The translations under genes were made by a program, and so were the position numbers. Below, piece by piece: positions 17,787 to 24,758 of a DNA stretch of 36,359 bases; position 1 is the first letter of the stretch, and each line of letters starts with the position of its first letter. The stretch is from contig UQAU01000021.1 of NCBI GenBank assembly GCA_900539035.1, forward strand, positions 1 to 36,359, read 5' to 3'. The notes below the pieces were generated by a model. It made no database searches. It was not told the origin of the DNA and worked only from the letters and a program-made list of their open reading frames with translations. The DNA is from an uncultured Collinsella sp. (GTDB lineage: Bacteria; Actinomycetota; Coriobacteriia; Coriobacteriales; Coriobacteriaceae).

Positions 17787-18296
17787 CTACAGCTCGTACT
17801 TGTACACGCGGTAGATGTACTTCTCGGCTTCCATTTCGTAGGCGGCGATGGGCAGTCCATAGCGATCGTACTCGGCAAAGGTCTTGACCTGGCCCGATGC
17901 CACGAGCATACTATTCGAATCGCCGACGCGCTGCGCACTGCTGACGTAGCCCGAGAACGGCACCGCGATCTGGTCCACAAGCTCGTAGGTGCGTGCGGTC
18001 TCGTCTACCGTAAAGATGCGCCCAAACGAATGCGTGCCCTTGTTGTAGTCGGTCACCACCGCGGAGCCCAGCTGGCCCCAGTCGAACTTGGGATAGCTTT
18101 CGGCCGCACCAAAGTTGTTGTCGTATAGCAGCACCTGATAGCGACCGGTCGTTGCCGTGTCAGAACTCGGCAGATACGTCACGCTGTGCTGGCCCGCGTT
18201 GAGCGAAAAATCGCCCTGGGCCTGCAGCAACTTGTCCTCAAAGCCCGAACCGGCCCAAAAATCGGACAAGCCCACGGAAGGCTGTAGCAAGGTCAT
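17787..18296 (-). pseudogene. C-terminal remnant of an arylsulfotransferase-like gene
   Basis: About 169 codons with no convincing ribosome site. The protein reads like the last blades of a bacterial aryl-sulfate sulfotransferase beta-propeller: GRYQVLLYDNNFG, SFGRIFTVDETARTYELVDQ, FSGYVSSAQ, SNSMLVASGQVKTFAEYDRYG and a terminal IYRVYKYEL. Full-length enzymes are roughly 500-600 aa and carry catalytic His/Arg residues in the missing N-terminal part. The remnant is cut off near 18300, immediately before the terminator of the neighbouring activase gene, so the rest was probably lost by deletion. The family call is by pattern and not certain. Confidence 0.6.
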
Positions 18297-18315
18297 TTGT
18301 GCAACATATGTCCAA

Positions 18316-18351
18316 CAAAAACGGGTGGTAGCCGGTACGACTACCACCCGT
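18316..18351 (-). terminator. Terminator of the activase-like gene
   Basis: A perfect 11-bp stem, ACGGGTGGTAG / CTACCACCCGT, with a 9-nt loop is followed on the minus strand by TTTTTGTT. It lies about 30 bases beyond the stop of the 1593-aa gene. Confidence 0.9.
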
Positions 18352-18381
18352 TTGTCTTATATCCGGCTCGAAGTAGGCCAA

Positions 18382-21300
18382 CTACTTCTTAATGCCGCGT
18401 CCCAGACGATTGGCGACCGATGCAACGGCCTCCTCGCTGGCCGGCCCACAGCTCACGCAGCCATCATGGGCACGCATCTGGCCGGTGACCTCGTCCATCG
18501 CGAGCGGCGCCACCTTCTCGAGCTTAAAGCCCTTGCCAGCGCGCATGTTCTCCTTTGCCACGCTGATCATGAGCTTAATACGGTTGAGCTGGTTGACCTC
18601 AGACGCACCGGGGTCGTAGTCCACCGCGACGATGTTGCTCTCGGGGTGCTGACGGCGCAGCTCCTTGATCACGGCCTTGCCCACCACGTGATTGGGCAGG
18701 CACGCGAAGGGCTGCGTGCAGATGATGTTGGGTGCGCCATGGTCGATCAGGTCGAGCATCTCGGCCGTGAGCAGCCAGCCTTCGCCCATGTTGTTGCACA
18801 CCGAAAGCACCGTGCGGGCCTTGTCGGCCATGGTGCCGATGCGCTCGGGAGCCTCAAAGCGGCGGGACTTTTCGAGCATCTCCTCCACCGGCGTACGCAT
18901 CCAGTCCACGAGCTTAATAAGCGCTTGCATGCCCGCGCGCGTAGTGGCAGAGCTTCCCAGCTCGTCCTTCTGCAACTCGGCGTTGCTCATGGAGTACAGG
19001 AAGAAGTCGAGCAGACCCGGCACCACGGCCTCGCAGCCCTCGCGCTCGATCACGTCGACCACATGGTTGTTGGCCGTAGGGTGGAACTTGACCAGGATCT
19101 CGCCGACCACACCCACGCGCGGCTTGGTGCCCTCGCCCACGAGCGGCATGGTGTCGAACGCGCGGATGGCCTCGCGGCACAGCTTGGTGTAGTTGTGGCG
19201 GTTGAACTTGGGCGCCAGCTTGCGGGCTCGTGCCATGTATTCCTCGTAGAGCGCGTTGGCGGCACCGGGCGTGGCCTCGTACGGGCGGCAACGATAGAGC
19301 ATCTGCATCATCACGTCGCCAAAGAGCACCGCGTAGACTGCCTGCTTAAGCAGCGCCGGCGTAATCTTAAAGCCGGGGTTGTCCTCGCCGAGCGCCACGG
19401 CCGAAAGCGAGATCACCGGAATCTCGGGGTGGCCGCTCTCGCGCAGGGCCTTGCGGATGAGTGCGATGTAGTTGGTAGCGCGGCAGCCGCCGCCGGTCTG
19501 GCTGATAACCACGGCCGTCTTGGACAGGTCGTACCGACCGCTCTCGATGGCCTCCATAATCTGGCCCGTCACCAGAATCGACGGATAGCAAATGTCATTG
19601 TTCACGTAGCGCAGGCCAGCCTCGACGGCATCGTGGTCGGTCGAGGGCAGCAGCTCCAAGTTGTAGCCGGCACCGCGGAACACCTCTTTGACCAGGTCAA
19701 AGTGAATCGGCGCCATCTGCGGGCACAGGATGGTGTAGCCCTCCTCGCGCATCTGCTCGGTAAAGGGCACCTTGGGCCACGCGGTCGAAGCACTCTCACG
19801 CTGCGCCTCAAACGTGTACTTGCGGCTCGCGAACGCGGGGGCATCCGTGGAGGGCGCCACCGGCGCGGCATCGCCTTGCTCGTAGGCCTCGCCCGCGGCC
19901 GTGGCATCGGCCAGGCGCTCGGCCTCCTGGTCCTTGAGCGCTGCCATGAGCGAGCGGATGCGGATGCGCGCGGCACCCAGGTTAGACACCTCGTCGATCT
20001 TAAGCACGGTGTAGATCTTGCCGCTGGCTTCCAGAATCTCCTGCACCTGATCGGTGGTCAGAGCGTCCAGGCCGCAGCCGAAGGAATTGAGCTGAATCAG
20101 GTCCAGGTCGTTGCGCATCGTCACAAAACGGGCGACGGCGTACAGGCGGCTGTGGTACATCCACTGGTCGACGACGCGGATGGGACGCTCGGGCTTCACC
20201 AGGTGCGCAAGCGAATCCTCGGTAAAGACCGCAAAGCCAAAGCTCGAGATAAGCTCGGGCAGGGCGTGGTTGATCTCGGGGTCGTTATGGTAGGGGCGGC
20301 CGGCGAGTACGATGCCGTGGCCGCCGTGGTCCTCGACCCACTTAAGAGCCTCCTCGCCCATAGTCTGGATGTCCTCGTGGAAACGCGCATCGGCCTCAAA
20401 GGCAGCGTTGACGGCAGCATCGACCTCGGAGCGCGTGATCTTGGGACCGCGCACGCGACCGCGACCGGCTTGCGCATCGGCCACACGGTCGACGGCGAGC
20501 ACCTGGTACAGACGGCGCTTGAGCTCGGTCTTATCGTGATAGGGCACAAACGGATACAGGAACTCGATGTTCTGCTCGCGGATCTCGTCGATATTGAGCG
20601 CCAACGCCGTGGGGTAGCTCATGACGATGGGGCAGTTGTAGCAGTTGCCGGCGGTCGGATCCTCCTTGCGCTCCCAGCGCACGCACGGCATCCAAATGAA
20701 GTCGACATCGCGGTCGATAAGGTTCATCACATGGCCGTGGCTCATCTTTGCCGGGTAGCACACGCTCTCGGACGGCATGGACTCGATGCCCGCCTGGTAG
20801 GTCTTCTTGCTCGACTGGTCGGACAGCTGCACGCTAAAGCCCAGGCGTGTAAAGAACGCGTGCCAGAAGGGGTAGTTCTCGTACATGTTGAGTGCGCGCG
20901 GGATGCCGACGGTGCCGCGCGGGGCCTCGTCGGGACTCAGCACCTCGCGGTTAAACAGCAGCTCGTTTTTCTTTTTGAAGAGGTTGGGGGCCTCGGTCTT
21001 CTGCTTTTTGTGGCCGGCGCCCTTCTCGCAGCGGTTACCGGTAATGAAGCGCCTGCCGCTGCCAAAGTCGTTGACGGTAAGCTGGCAGTTGTTGGAGCAA
21101 CGGCCGCAGCGGACGTGTTTTTGCGTCACGGTGAGGTGCGCGATGTCCTCGGCCGAAAGGATGGTCGAAGTGCCGTCGGCGCCGGCGCGATCGCGGGCGA
21201 GCAGGGCCGCACCATAGGCGCCCATGCAGCCGGCGATGTCGGGACGCACGGCGTGAACGCCAGTGAGCTGCTCAAACGCACGTAGCGTGGCATCGGACAT

Positions 21301-23163
21301 AAAGGTGCCGCCCTGAACGATCACCTGGCTGCCGATCTCCTTGGGGTCACGCAGCTTAATGACCTTGAACAGAGCGTTCTTGATGACGGAATAGGACAGG
21401 CCGGCCGCGATGTCGCCCACCGTGGCGCCTTCCTTTTGCGCCTGCTTGACGCGCGAGTTCATAAAGACCGTGCAGCGACTGCCCAGGTCGACCGGAGCCT
21501 TGGCATGGATGGCAGCGTTGGCGAACGCGCGCACGTCCATGTTCATAGAGACGGCGAAGCTCTCGATAAAGCTACCGCAACCCGACGAGCAGGCCTCGTT
21601 GAGCATGATGTGCTCGATGACGCCGTCCTTGACGCGCAGGCACTTCATGTCCTGGCCGCCAATGTCCAGGATAAACTCGACGCCGGGCAGGAATGCCTTG
21701 GCGCCGCGCAGGTGCGCAACGGTCTCGATCTCTCCGGAATCAGCCTTGAGCGCCTCGATGAGCAGCGCCTCGCCGTAGCCCGTGGTAGTCACGTGGCCGA
21801 TGGTGCAGCCGGCGGGGATGTGGTTGTAGAAATCGGCCATGATGACCTTGGCCGTGCCTAGGATGTCGCCGTTGTTGTTGCCGTACCAGGTGTGCAGCAG
21901 CTGACCGTCCTCGCCCACGAGCGCGGCTTTCATGGTGGTGGAGCCGGCGTCGATACCGATGAACACGCGGCCGGTGTAGCCTTCGAGCTTGCCCTTGGGG
22001 ACGACTTCCTGGTCGTGGCGGGTTTTGAACTCGGCAAAGTCCTCGTCGGTGGCAAAGAGCGGATCCAGGCGCTCGACCTCGGCACCCTGTGTGTCGCCCA
22101 AGCTGTCGATAGCCTCGATGAGCTGCGGGAACGTGCTGAGTTTGTTGGACTCGTGCGCCATGGCGGCGCCGCTCGCCACAAACAGGTGAGCGTTTTGGGG
22201 CACGATACGGTGCTCCTCGTCCAGGTTGAGCGTGAGGTAGAAGCGGTGGCGCAGCTCGGAGAGATACTGCAGCGGGCCGCCCAGGAAGGCGACGTTGCCG
22301 CGAATGGGACGGCCGCACGCCAGACCCGAGATGGTCTGGGTCACGACAGCCTGGAAGATGGAGGCGGCCACGTCCTCGGGGCGGGCGCCCTCGTTGAGCA
22401 GCGGCTGGACGTCGGTCTTGGCAAAAACGCCGCAGCGGCTGGCAATGGGATAGATGGTGGTGGCGTTAGCCGCGAGCTTGTTGAGGCCACTGGCATCGGT
22501 GTGCAGCAGGGTTGCCATCTGGTCGATGAACGCGCCCGTGCCGCCGGCGCAGGTGCCGTTCATGCGCTGCTCGATCCCGTTGTCGAAGTAGATGATCTTG
22601 GCGTCCTCGCCGCCCAGCTCGATGGCGACATCGGTGGCCGGGATGAGGGTCTCGACGGCACGCTTGCTGGCGATGACCTCCTGGACAAACTCCAGATCGA
22701 GCCACTGGGACAGCAGCAGGCCGCCCGAGCCGGTAATGGCGCAGGTCATCTGGGCCGTCGGCAGCACGGTCGCGGCGCCCTCGAACAGGTCGCGGGCGCA
22801 GGCACGGACGTCGGTGTGGTGGCGCTGGTACTTGGCGTAGACGATCTGGTTGTCGTCGTTGAGCACGGCGAGCTTAACGGTGGTGGAGCCCACGTCGATG
22901 CCCAGGTGCAGGTTGCCGTGGGCGTTGCCGGGGTTGAAGATCGCGCCTTCGGGGGCGTGGGCGGCGGCTACGGGCTCGGCGGCGGTGGCGGGCTCGCTAG
23001 CGACGGACGTCTCCCCTGCCGCGTTCTTGGCATCGGCAACTGCCTCGGCAACTTTCTCGGCGGCCGCGGTCGCGGCCTTCTGCGCGGCGTCCACCACGGC
23101 GGGCGCGGCCTCGCGTGCAGCAGCGACCATTCGGTCCTTGATGCCCTCGACGAGTTTGCTCAT
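18382..23163 (-). CDS. Giant acyl-CoA dehydratase activase-like protein (BadF/BcrA ATPase x2 + DUF2229 + HGD-like)
   Basis: 1593 aa. After an Ala-rich helical leader (1-80), two BadF/BadG-type ATPase domains follow. Domain one has GIDVGSTTVKLAV (about 88), GTCAGGTGAFIDQMA and ASRCGVFAK. Domain two has GIDAGSTTMKAAL (about 400), EACSSGCGSFIESFA and GSRCTVFM. The Cys pairs are the [4Fe-4S] ligands known from HgdC-type activators. A Cys-rich stretch (CGRCSNNC...GNRCEKG, about 690-720) introduces a DUF2229 region (PFWHAFFTRLGFSVQLSD, PSESVCYPAKMSHGH, GNCYNCPIVMSYP), and an HGD-D-like C-terminus ends CGPASEEA. HgdC-type activators drive ATP-dependent one-electron reduction of 2-hydroxyacyl-CoA dehydratases. 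This fused form is known from anaerobes but has no assigned substrate, and no HgdA/HgdB pair lies in the window. Start ATG 23163; RBS GGAGAG. The TetR gene lies 12 bases upstream. Confidence 0.92.
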   Translation of the reverse strand: MSKLVEGIKDRMVAAAREAAPAVVDAAQKAATAAAEKVAEAVADAKNAAGETSVASEPATAAEPVAAAHAPEGAIFNPGNAHGNLHLGIDVGSTTVKLAVLNDDNQIVYAKYQRHHTDVRACARDLFEGAATVLPTAQMTCAITGSGGLLLSQWLDLEFVQEVIASKRAVETLIPATDVAIELGGEDAKIIYFDNGIEQRMNGTCAGGTGAFIDQMATLLHTDASGLNKLAANATTIYPIASRCGVFAKTDVQPLLNEGARPEDVAASIFQAVVTQTISGLACGRPIRGNVAFLGGPLQYLSELRHRFYLTLNLDEEHRIVPQNAHLFVASGAAMAHESNKLSTFPQLIEAIDSLGDTQGAEVERLDPLFATDEDFAEFKTRHDQEVVPKGKLEGYTGRVFIGIDAGSTTMKAALVGEDGQLLHTWYGNNNGDILGTAKVIMADFYNHIPAGCTIGHVTTTGYGEALLIEALKADSGEIETVAHLRGAKAFLPGVEFILDIGGQDMKCLRVKDGVIEHIMLNEACSSGCGSFIESFAVSMNMDVRAFANAAIHAKAPVDLGSRCTVFMNSRVKQAQKEGATVGDIAAGLSYSVIKNALFKVIKLRDPKEIGSQVIVQGGTFMSDATLRAFEQLTGVHAVRPDIAGCMGAYGAALLARDRAGADGTSTILSAEDIAHLTVTQKHVRCGRCSNNCQLTVNDFGSGRRFITGNRCEKGAGHKKQKTEAPNLFKKKNELLFNREVLSPDEAPRGTVGIPRALNMYENYPFWHAFFTRLGFSVQLSDQSSKKTYQAGIESMPSESVCYPAKMSHGHVMNLIDRDVDFIWMPCVRWERKEDPTAGNCYNCPIVMSYPTALALNIDEIREQNIEFLYPFVPYHDKTELKRRLYQVLAVDRVADAQAGRGRVRGPKITRSEVDAAVNAAFEADARFHEDIQTMGEEALKWVEDHGGHGIVLAGRPYHNDPEINHALPELISSFGFAVFTEDSLAHLVKPERPIRVVDQWMYHSRLYAVARFVTMRNDLDLIQLNSFGCGLDALTTDQVQEILEASGKIYTVLKIDEVSNLGAARIRIRSLMAALKDQEAERLADATAAGEAYEQGDAAPVAPSTDAPAFASRKYTFEAQRESASTAWPKVPFTEQMREEGYTILCPQMAPIHFDLVKEVFRGAGYNLELLPSTDHDAVEAGLRYVNNDICYPSILVTGQIMEAIESGRYDLSKTAVVISQTGGGCRATNYIALIRKALRESGHPEIPVISLSAVALGEDNPGFKITPALLKQAVYAVLFGDVMMQMLYRCRPYEATPGAANALYEEYMARARKLAPKFNRHNYTKLCREAIRAFDTMPLVGEGTKPRVGVVGEILVKFHPTANNHVVDVIEREGCEAVVPGLLDFFLYSMSNAELQKDELGSSATTRAGMQALIKLVDWMRTPVEEMLEKSRRFEAPERIGTMADKARTVLSVCNNMGEGWLLTAEMLDLIDHGAPNIICTQPFACLPNHVVGKAVIKELRRQHPESNIVAVDYDPGASEVNQLNRIKLMISVAKENMRAGKGFKLEKVAPLAMDEVTGQMRAHDGCVSCGPASEEAVASVANRLGRGIKK

Positions 23164-23175
23164 CTGTCTCTCCTC

Positions 23176-23886
23176 TTAGTTGTTGGACCCGACGGTTGCG
23201 GCGGTGTCAGCCGCATCCTCGAGCTGCAAGTTCAATAGCTTCATGCCGTATTCCGGCACGTTGATATCGATGGGTTGGCCATACAGGTCACCAGGGCGCA
23301 CAAAAGCGAGCACCGTCATAATGCGCGCCATGGTCTCGGGCGATTCGGTGAGTCCACGCTCAAACCAGCGCTGAATCAGGCCGACCTCGGCACTCACGAC
23401 GTAGGTAACGTAGTAGTCAAAGAACGTGCCCAGCGCCAAGCCCAAAATGCCCGTCTGTGCACGCGGCACCACGGCCTCGCGTGCGGTATCGATGATCTTT
23501 TTAATAAAGGCGGGGTCGCCGCCCGGGCCCAGCAGGGCCCCGATAAGGTCGCGATTGGCCGCAAGATAGCGCAGCAGCTCAACCGAACCGGGTGCCGGCT
23601 CAAGATCATCGATGTTGTGATAGAGGTCGGGCAGCTGAGCTGCGGTGATGAGCTCAATGCGCTCACGGATCTCGGCCAGCAAGCCGTCCTCGATTTGATT
23701 GATAAAGTCGGGAATATCGCGGTAGTGCGAATAGAATGTGCGGCGCGTAAGGCCAGCGCGCTCGGTGAGCGACGCGACATTAATGCGCGAAAGGTCGCCG
23801 CTTTCGGCAAGCTCGCTGGCAAGTGCCTGGCGAAGGGCACGCTGCGAGCGAAGGGACCGGCGATCACATTTCTCGAGCTGGGACAA
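23176..23886 (-). CDS. TetR/AcrR family transcriptional regulator
   Basis: 236 aa. The N-terminal helix-turn-helix is clear: RSQRALRQALASELAE, INVASLTERAGLTRRTFYSHYRDIPDFINQIED (about 15-70). The C-terminal ligand/dimer domain has no recognisable ligand motif (LYHNIDDLEPAPGSVELLRY, LALGTFFDYYVTYVVSAEVG). The start is an unusual TTG at 23886, supported by AAGGAGG four bases upstream. Only 12 bases separate its stop from the activase-like gene, so the two are almost certainly co-transcribed. Repeated TATTGCACA and a GCACAC/GTGTGC palindrome upstream (23909-23952) suggest autoregulation. The inducer may be an acyl-CoA or related metabolite; this is inference. Confidence 0.9.
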   Translation of the reverse strand: MSQLEKCDRRSLRSQRALRQALASELAESGDLSRINVASLTERAGLTRRTFYSHYRDIPDFINQIEDGLLAEIRERIELITAAQLPDLYHNIDDLEPAPGSVELLRYLAANRDLIGALLGPGGDPAFIKKIIDTAREAVVPRAQTGILGLALGTFFDYYVTYVVSAEVGLIQRWFERGLTESPETMARIMTVLAFVRPGDLYGQPIDINVPEYGMKLLNLQLEDAADTAATVGSNN

Positions 23887-23908
23887 GCGTCCTCCTTGTT
23901 ACTCAGCC

Positions 23909-23952
23909 TGTGCGCTATTGCACAGTGCGAGTATTATTGCACACCGTGTGCA
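23909..23952 (-). promoter_or_regulatory. Candidate TetR operators upstream of the activase operon
   Basis: TATTGCACA occurs twice (23916-23924 and 23935-23943), 19 bp apart. The first is part of TGTGC-N6-GCACA (23909-23924). The second begins the 15-bp palindrome TGCACAC-C-GTGTGCA (23938-23952). The sites lie 23-66 bases before the TTG start of the TetR gene, as expected for autoregulation. No binding data. Confidence 0.55.
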
Positions 23953-23977
23953 TCAACACGTAAAGGCAATATTTTAG

Positions 23978-24008
23978 ATGTGACGAAGGGACAGTCCCTT
24001 TGTCACAT
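23978..24008. repeat. REP-like palindrome (ATGTGACRAAGGGAC family)
   Basis: ATGTGACGAAGGGAC and GTCCCTTTGTCACAT form 15-bp arms around a single A, with one mismatch (CGAAGG against CAAAGG). The centre is GGGACAGTCCC. A relative occurs at 24731-24758. Confidence 0.88.
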
Positions 24009-24064
24009 TCAGCGACCGCCTAGGTTGTGCCAGTTGTGCCTGGCTTTTGAAGCGGCATTGCCAA

Positions 24065-24093
24065 TTGTTCAAAATGTCATTCGTGGGTAGAAT
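24065..24093 (+). promoter_or_regulatory. Promoter for a convergent (antisense) transcript
   Basis: TTGTTC (24065-24070), a 17-base spacer and TAGAAT (24088-24093). Transcription would start near 24100 and run toward the 3' end of the 41-codon gene on the other strand, ending at the hairpin at 24149-24178. No open frame with a ribosome site follows, so a small RNA is suggested. Confidence 0.5.
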
Positions 24094-24135
24094 AGTGTCG
24101 ACGGCAGCCCAAGTTCTGGAAAGCTGGGCAGCGCC
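24088..24135 (+). repeat. Left copy of a 48-bp imperfect inverted repeat flanking the small peptide gene
   Basis: TAGAAT, then GACGGCAG (24100-24107), then GGGCAGCGCC (24126-24135). The same three blocks in the same order occur on the minus strand at 24357-24313. Both copies begin with the -10 box, so the two convergent transcripts would start with similar sequence. Confidence 0.7.
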
Positions 24136-24178
24136 GTTGTTTGCATTAGGGGGTCAACGCCTTAGCGGCGGCGACCCC
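24100..24178 (+). ncRNA. Candidate antisense RNA opposing the 41-aa peptide mRNA
   Basis: The predicted start (about 24100) follows a TTGTTC-N17-TAGAAT promoter. The predicted end is the GGGGTC...GACCCC hairpin at 24149-24178. It would overlap the last few codons and the terminal hairpin of the peptide mRNA. Type I antitoxin RNAs of the RatA and RNA II kind have this convergent, 3'-overlapping geometry. No expression evidence is available; the proposal rests on promoter and hairpin positions. Confidence 0.4.
24149..24178. terminator. Bidirectional hairpin spanning the small gene's stop codon
   Basis: GGGGTC (24150-24155) pairs with GACCCC (24173-24178), and inside it CGCC pairs with GGCG, separated by a 2x2 internal loop. 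The apical loop contains the TAA stop (24162-24164) of the minus-strand peptide gene. The plus side continues TTCTGTTGCTCTT, a moderate T-rich tail. It probably serves both convergent transcripts. Confidence 0.55.
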
Positions 24179-24287
24179 TTCTGTTGCTCTTCGAACGCTG
24201 CTTGAGTGCCTCGGAAAGGCCGACAAGCGCCGTGAAGAACGAAACCAAAGCGGTCAGAAGTCTCACGAAATCAATCAAATCGGTCAT
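24162..24287 (-). CDS. 41-aa hydrophobic Arg-tailed peptide (type I toxin-like)
   Basis: A 41-codon gene whose ATG at 24287 follows an excellent ribosome site, GGGAGGTGAT, four bases upstream. The peptide starts MTDLIDFVRLLTALVSFF, continues with a hydrophobic helix to about residue 27 (TALVGLSEAL) and ends in a very basic tail, KQRSKSNRRGRRR. One membrane helix plus a charged C-terminus is the build of Fst/TxpA/BsrG-like type I toxins and of small holin-like peptides; I do not recognise a specific family. It is flanked by inverted copies of a promoter-proximal 48-bp sequence, faces a candidate antisense promoter, and its stop codon sits inside a hairpin. A toxin role is inference from architecture. 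It could also be a membrane micropeptide with another function. Confidence 0.65.
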   Translation of the reverse strand: MTDLIDFVRLLTALVSFFTALVGLSEALKQRSKSNRRGRRR

Positions 24288-24312
24288 GGGCATCACCTCC
24301 CATCGGATGGAG

Positions 24313-24357
24313 GGCGCTGCCCGGCACATGGAACTGCCGTCAACGATACCGATTCTA
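24313..24357 (-). repeat. Right copy of the imperfect inverted repeat flanking the small peptide gene
   Basis: On the minus strand: TAGAAT (24357-24352), GACGGCAG (24341-24334) and GGGCAGCGCC (24322-24313), mirroring the left copy at 24088-24135. Total spans are 45 and 48 bp. It forms the leader of the peptide mRNA. Confidence 0.7.
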
Positions 24358-24381
24358 TCAAAGCGCAGTTAGATATGCGAA
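24352..24381 (-). promoter_or_regulatory. Candidate promoter of the 41-aa peptide gene
   Basis: On the minus strand TTCGCA (24381-24376), an 18-base spacer and TAGAAT (24357-24352). The -10 is identical to that of the opposing promoter. The leader would be about 60 bases. Confidence 0.45.
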
Positions 24382-24407
24382 TGTTTGTTCGTATATAAGA
24401 AGATTGG

Positions 24408-24452
24408 AGCTCGGGCATGGCGAAGGAACAGTTCCTTTGCCATGCCCGAGCT
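24408..24452. repeat. REP-like 45-bp palindrome (AGCTCGGGCATGGC family)
   Basis: The arms at 24408-24429 and 24431-24452 are 22 bp each around one A, with a single mismatch (GGCGAAGG against GGCAAAGG). The centre is GGAACAGTTCC, a variant of the GGGACAGTCCC core. The mismatch is at the same relative place as in 23978-24008. Confidence 0.9.
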
Positions 24453-24459
24453 TGTTGCC

Positions 24460-24703
24460 GGACTGTCACCTACATTTTTCGAGTTATTCGGCCACGCTGC
24501 TGGTTCTGTATAACTGCACCGCTGGGATTATCTGAGGGTTTTTGTCCTTATTTGAGTGCATACATGCCCATTTGCACACTTACGTCGCCGAATCAAACAC
24601 CATTAGAGGTGTGAATGTTCCCGAGACGGCAACTTTAGCCCTTGAACGGCCTCCGGCAGGCCTAATAACTCGAAATTTGTTGGTGGCGAAAGCGTAACAG
24701 TCC
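24460..24703. repeat. Imperfect long inverted repeat, MITE-like, non-coding
   Basis: Left arm: GGACTGT (24460-24466) and TTTTCGAGTTATTCGGCC (24476-24493). Right arm, reversed: GGACTGT (24703-24697) and TTTCGAGTTATTAGGCC (24675-24659). The internal 165 bp carry no gene with a ribosome site; a small ACACC/GGTGT hairpin occurs near 24600. It could be a non-autonomous element or a structured RNA. I see no target-site duplication that settles this. Confidence 0.5.
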
Positions 24704-24730
24704 TATACGCCAAAAGCCGGCATCTCCCAA

Positions 24731-24758
24731 GTGACAGGGGGACTGTCCCTTTGTCACA
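24731..24758. repeat. REP-like palindrome at the end of the HAD gene
   Basis: The minus strand reads TGTGACAAAGGGAC, A, GTCCCCCTGTCAC. It is related to 23978-24008 (same left arm), with two changes in the right arm. It ends at the base before the HAD stop codon (24759). Confidence 0.8.

Noticed and set aside
18157..21285. 1042-codon open frame on the plus strand opposite the activase gene
   Set aside because: The product is His/Leu/Gly-rich without domains, has no ribosome site, and is antisense to a clear 1593-aa protein. High GC creates such shadow frames.
24417..24614. 65-codon plus-strand frame starting in the 45-bp palindrome
   Set aside because: The start lies in the palindrome without a ribosome site, and the product has no recognisable feature.
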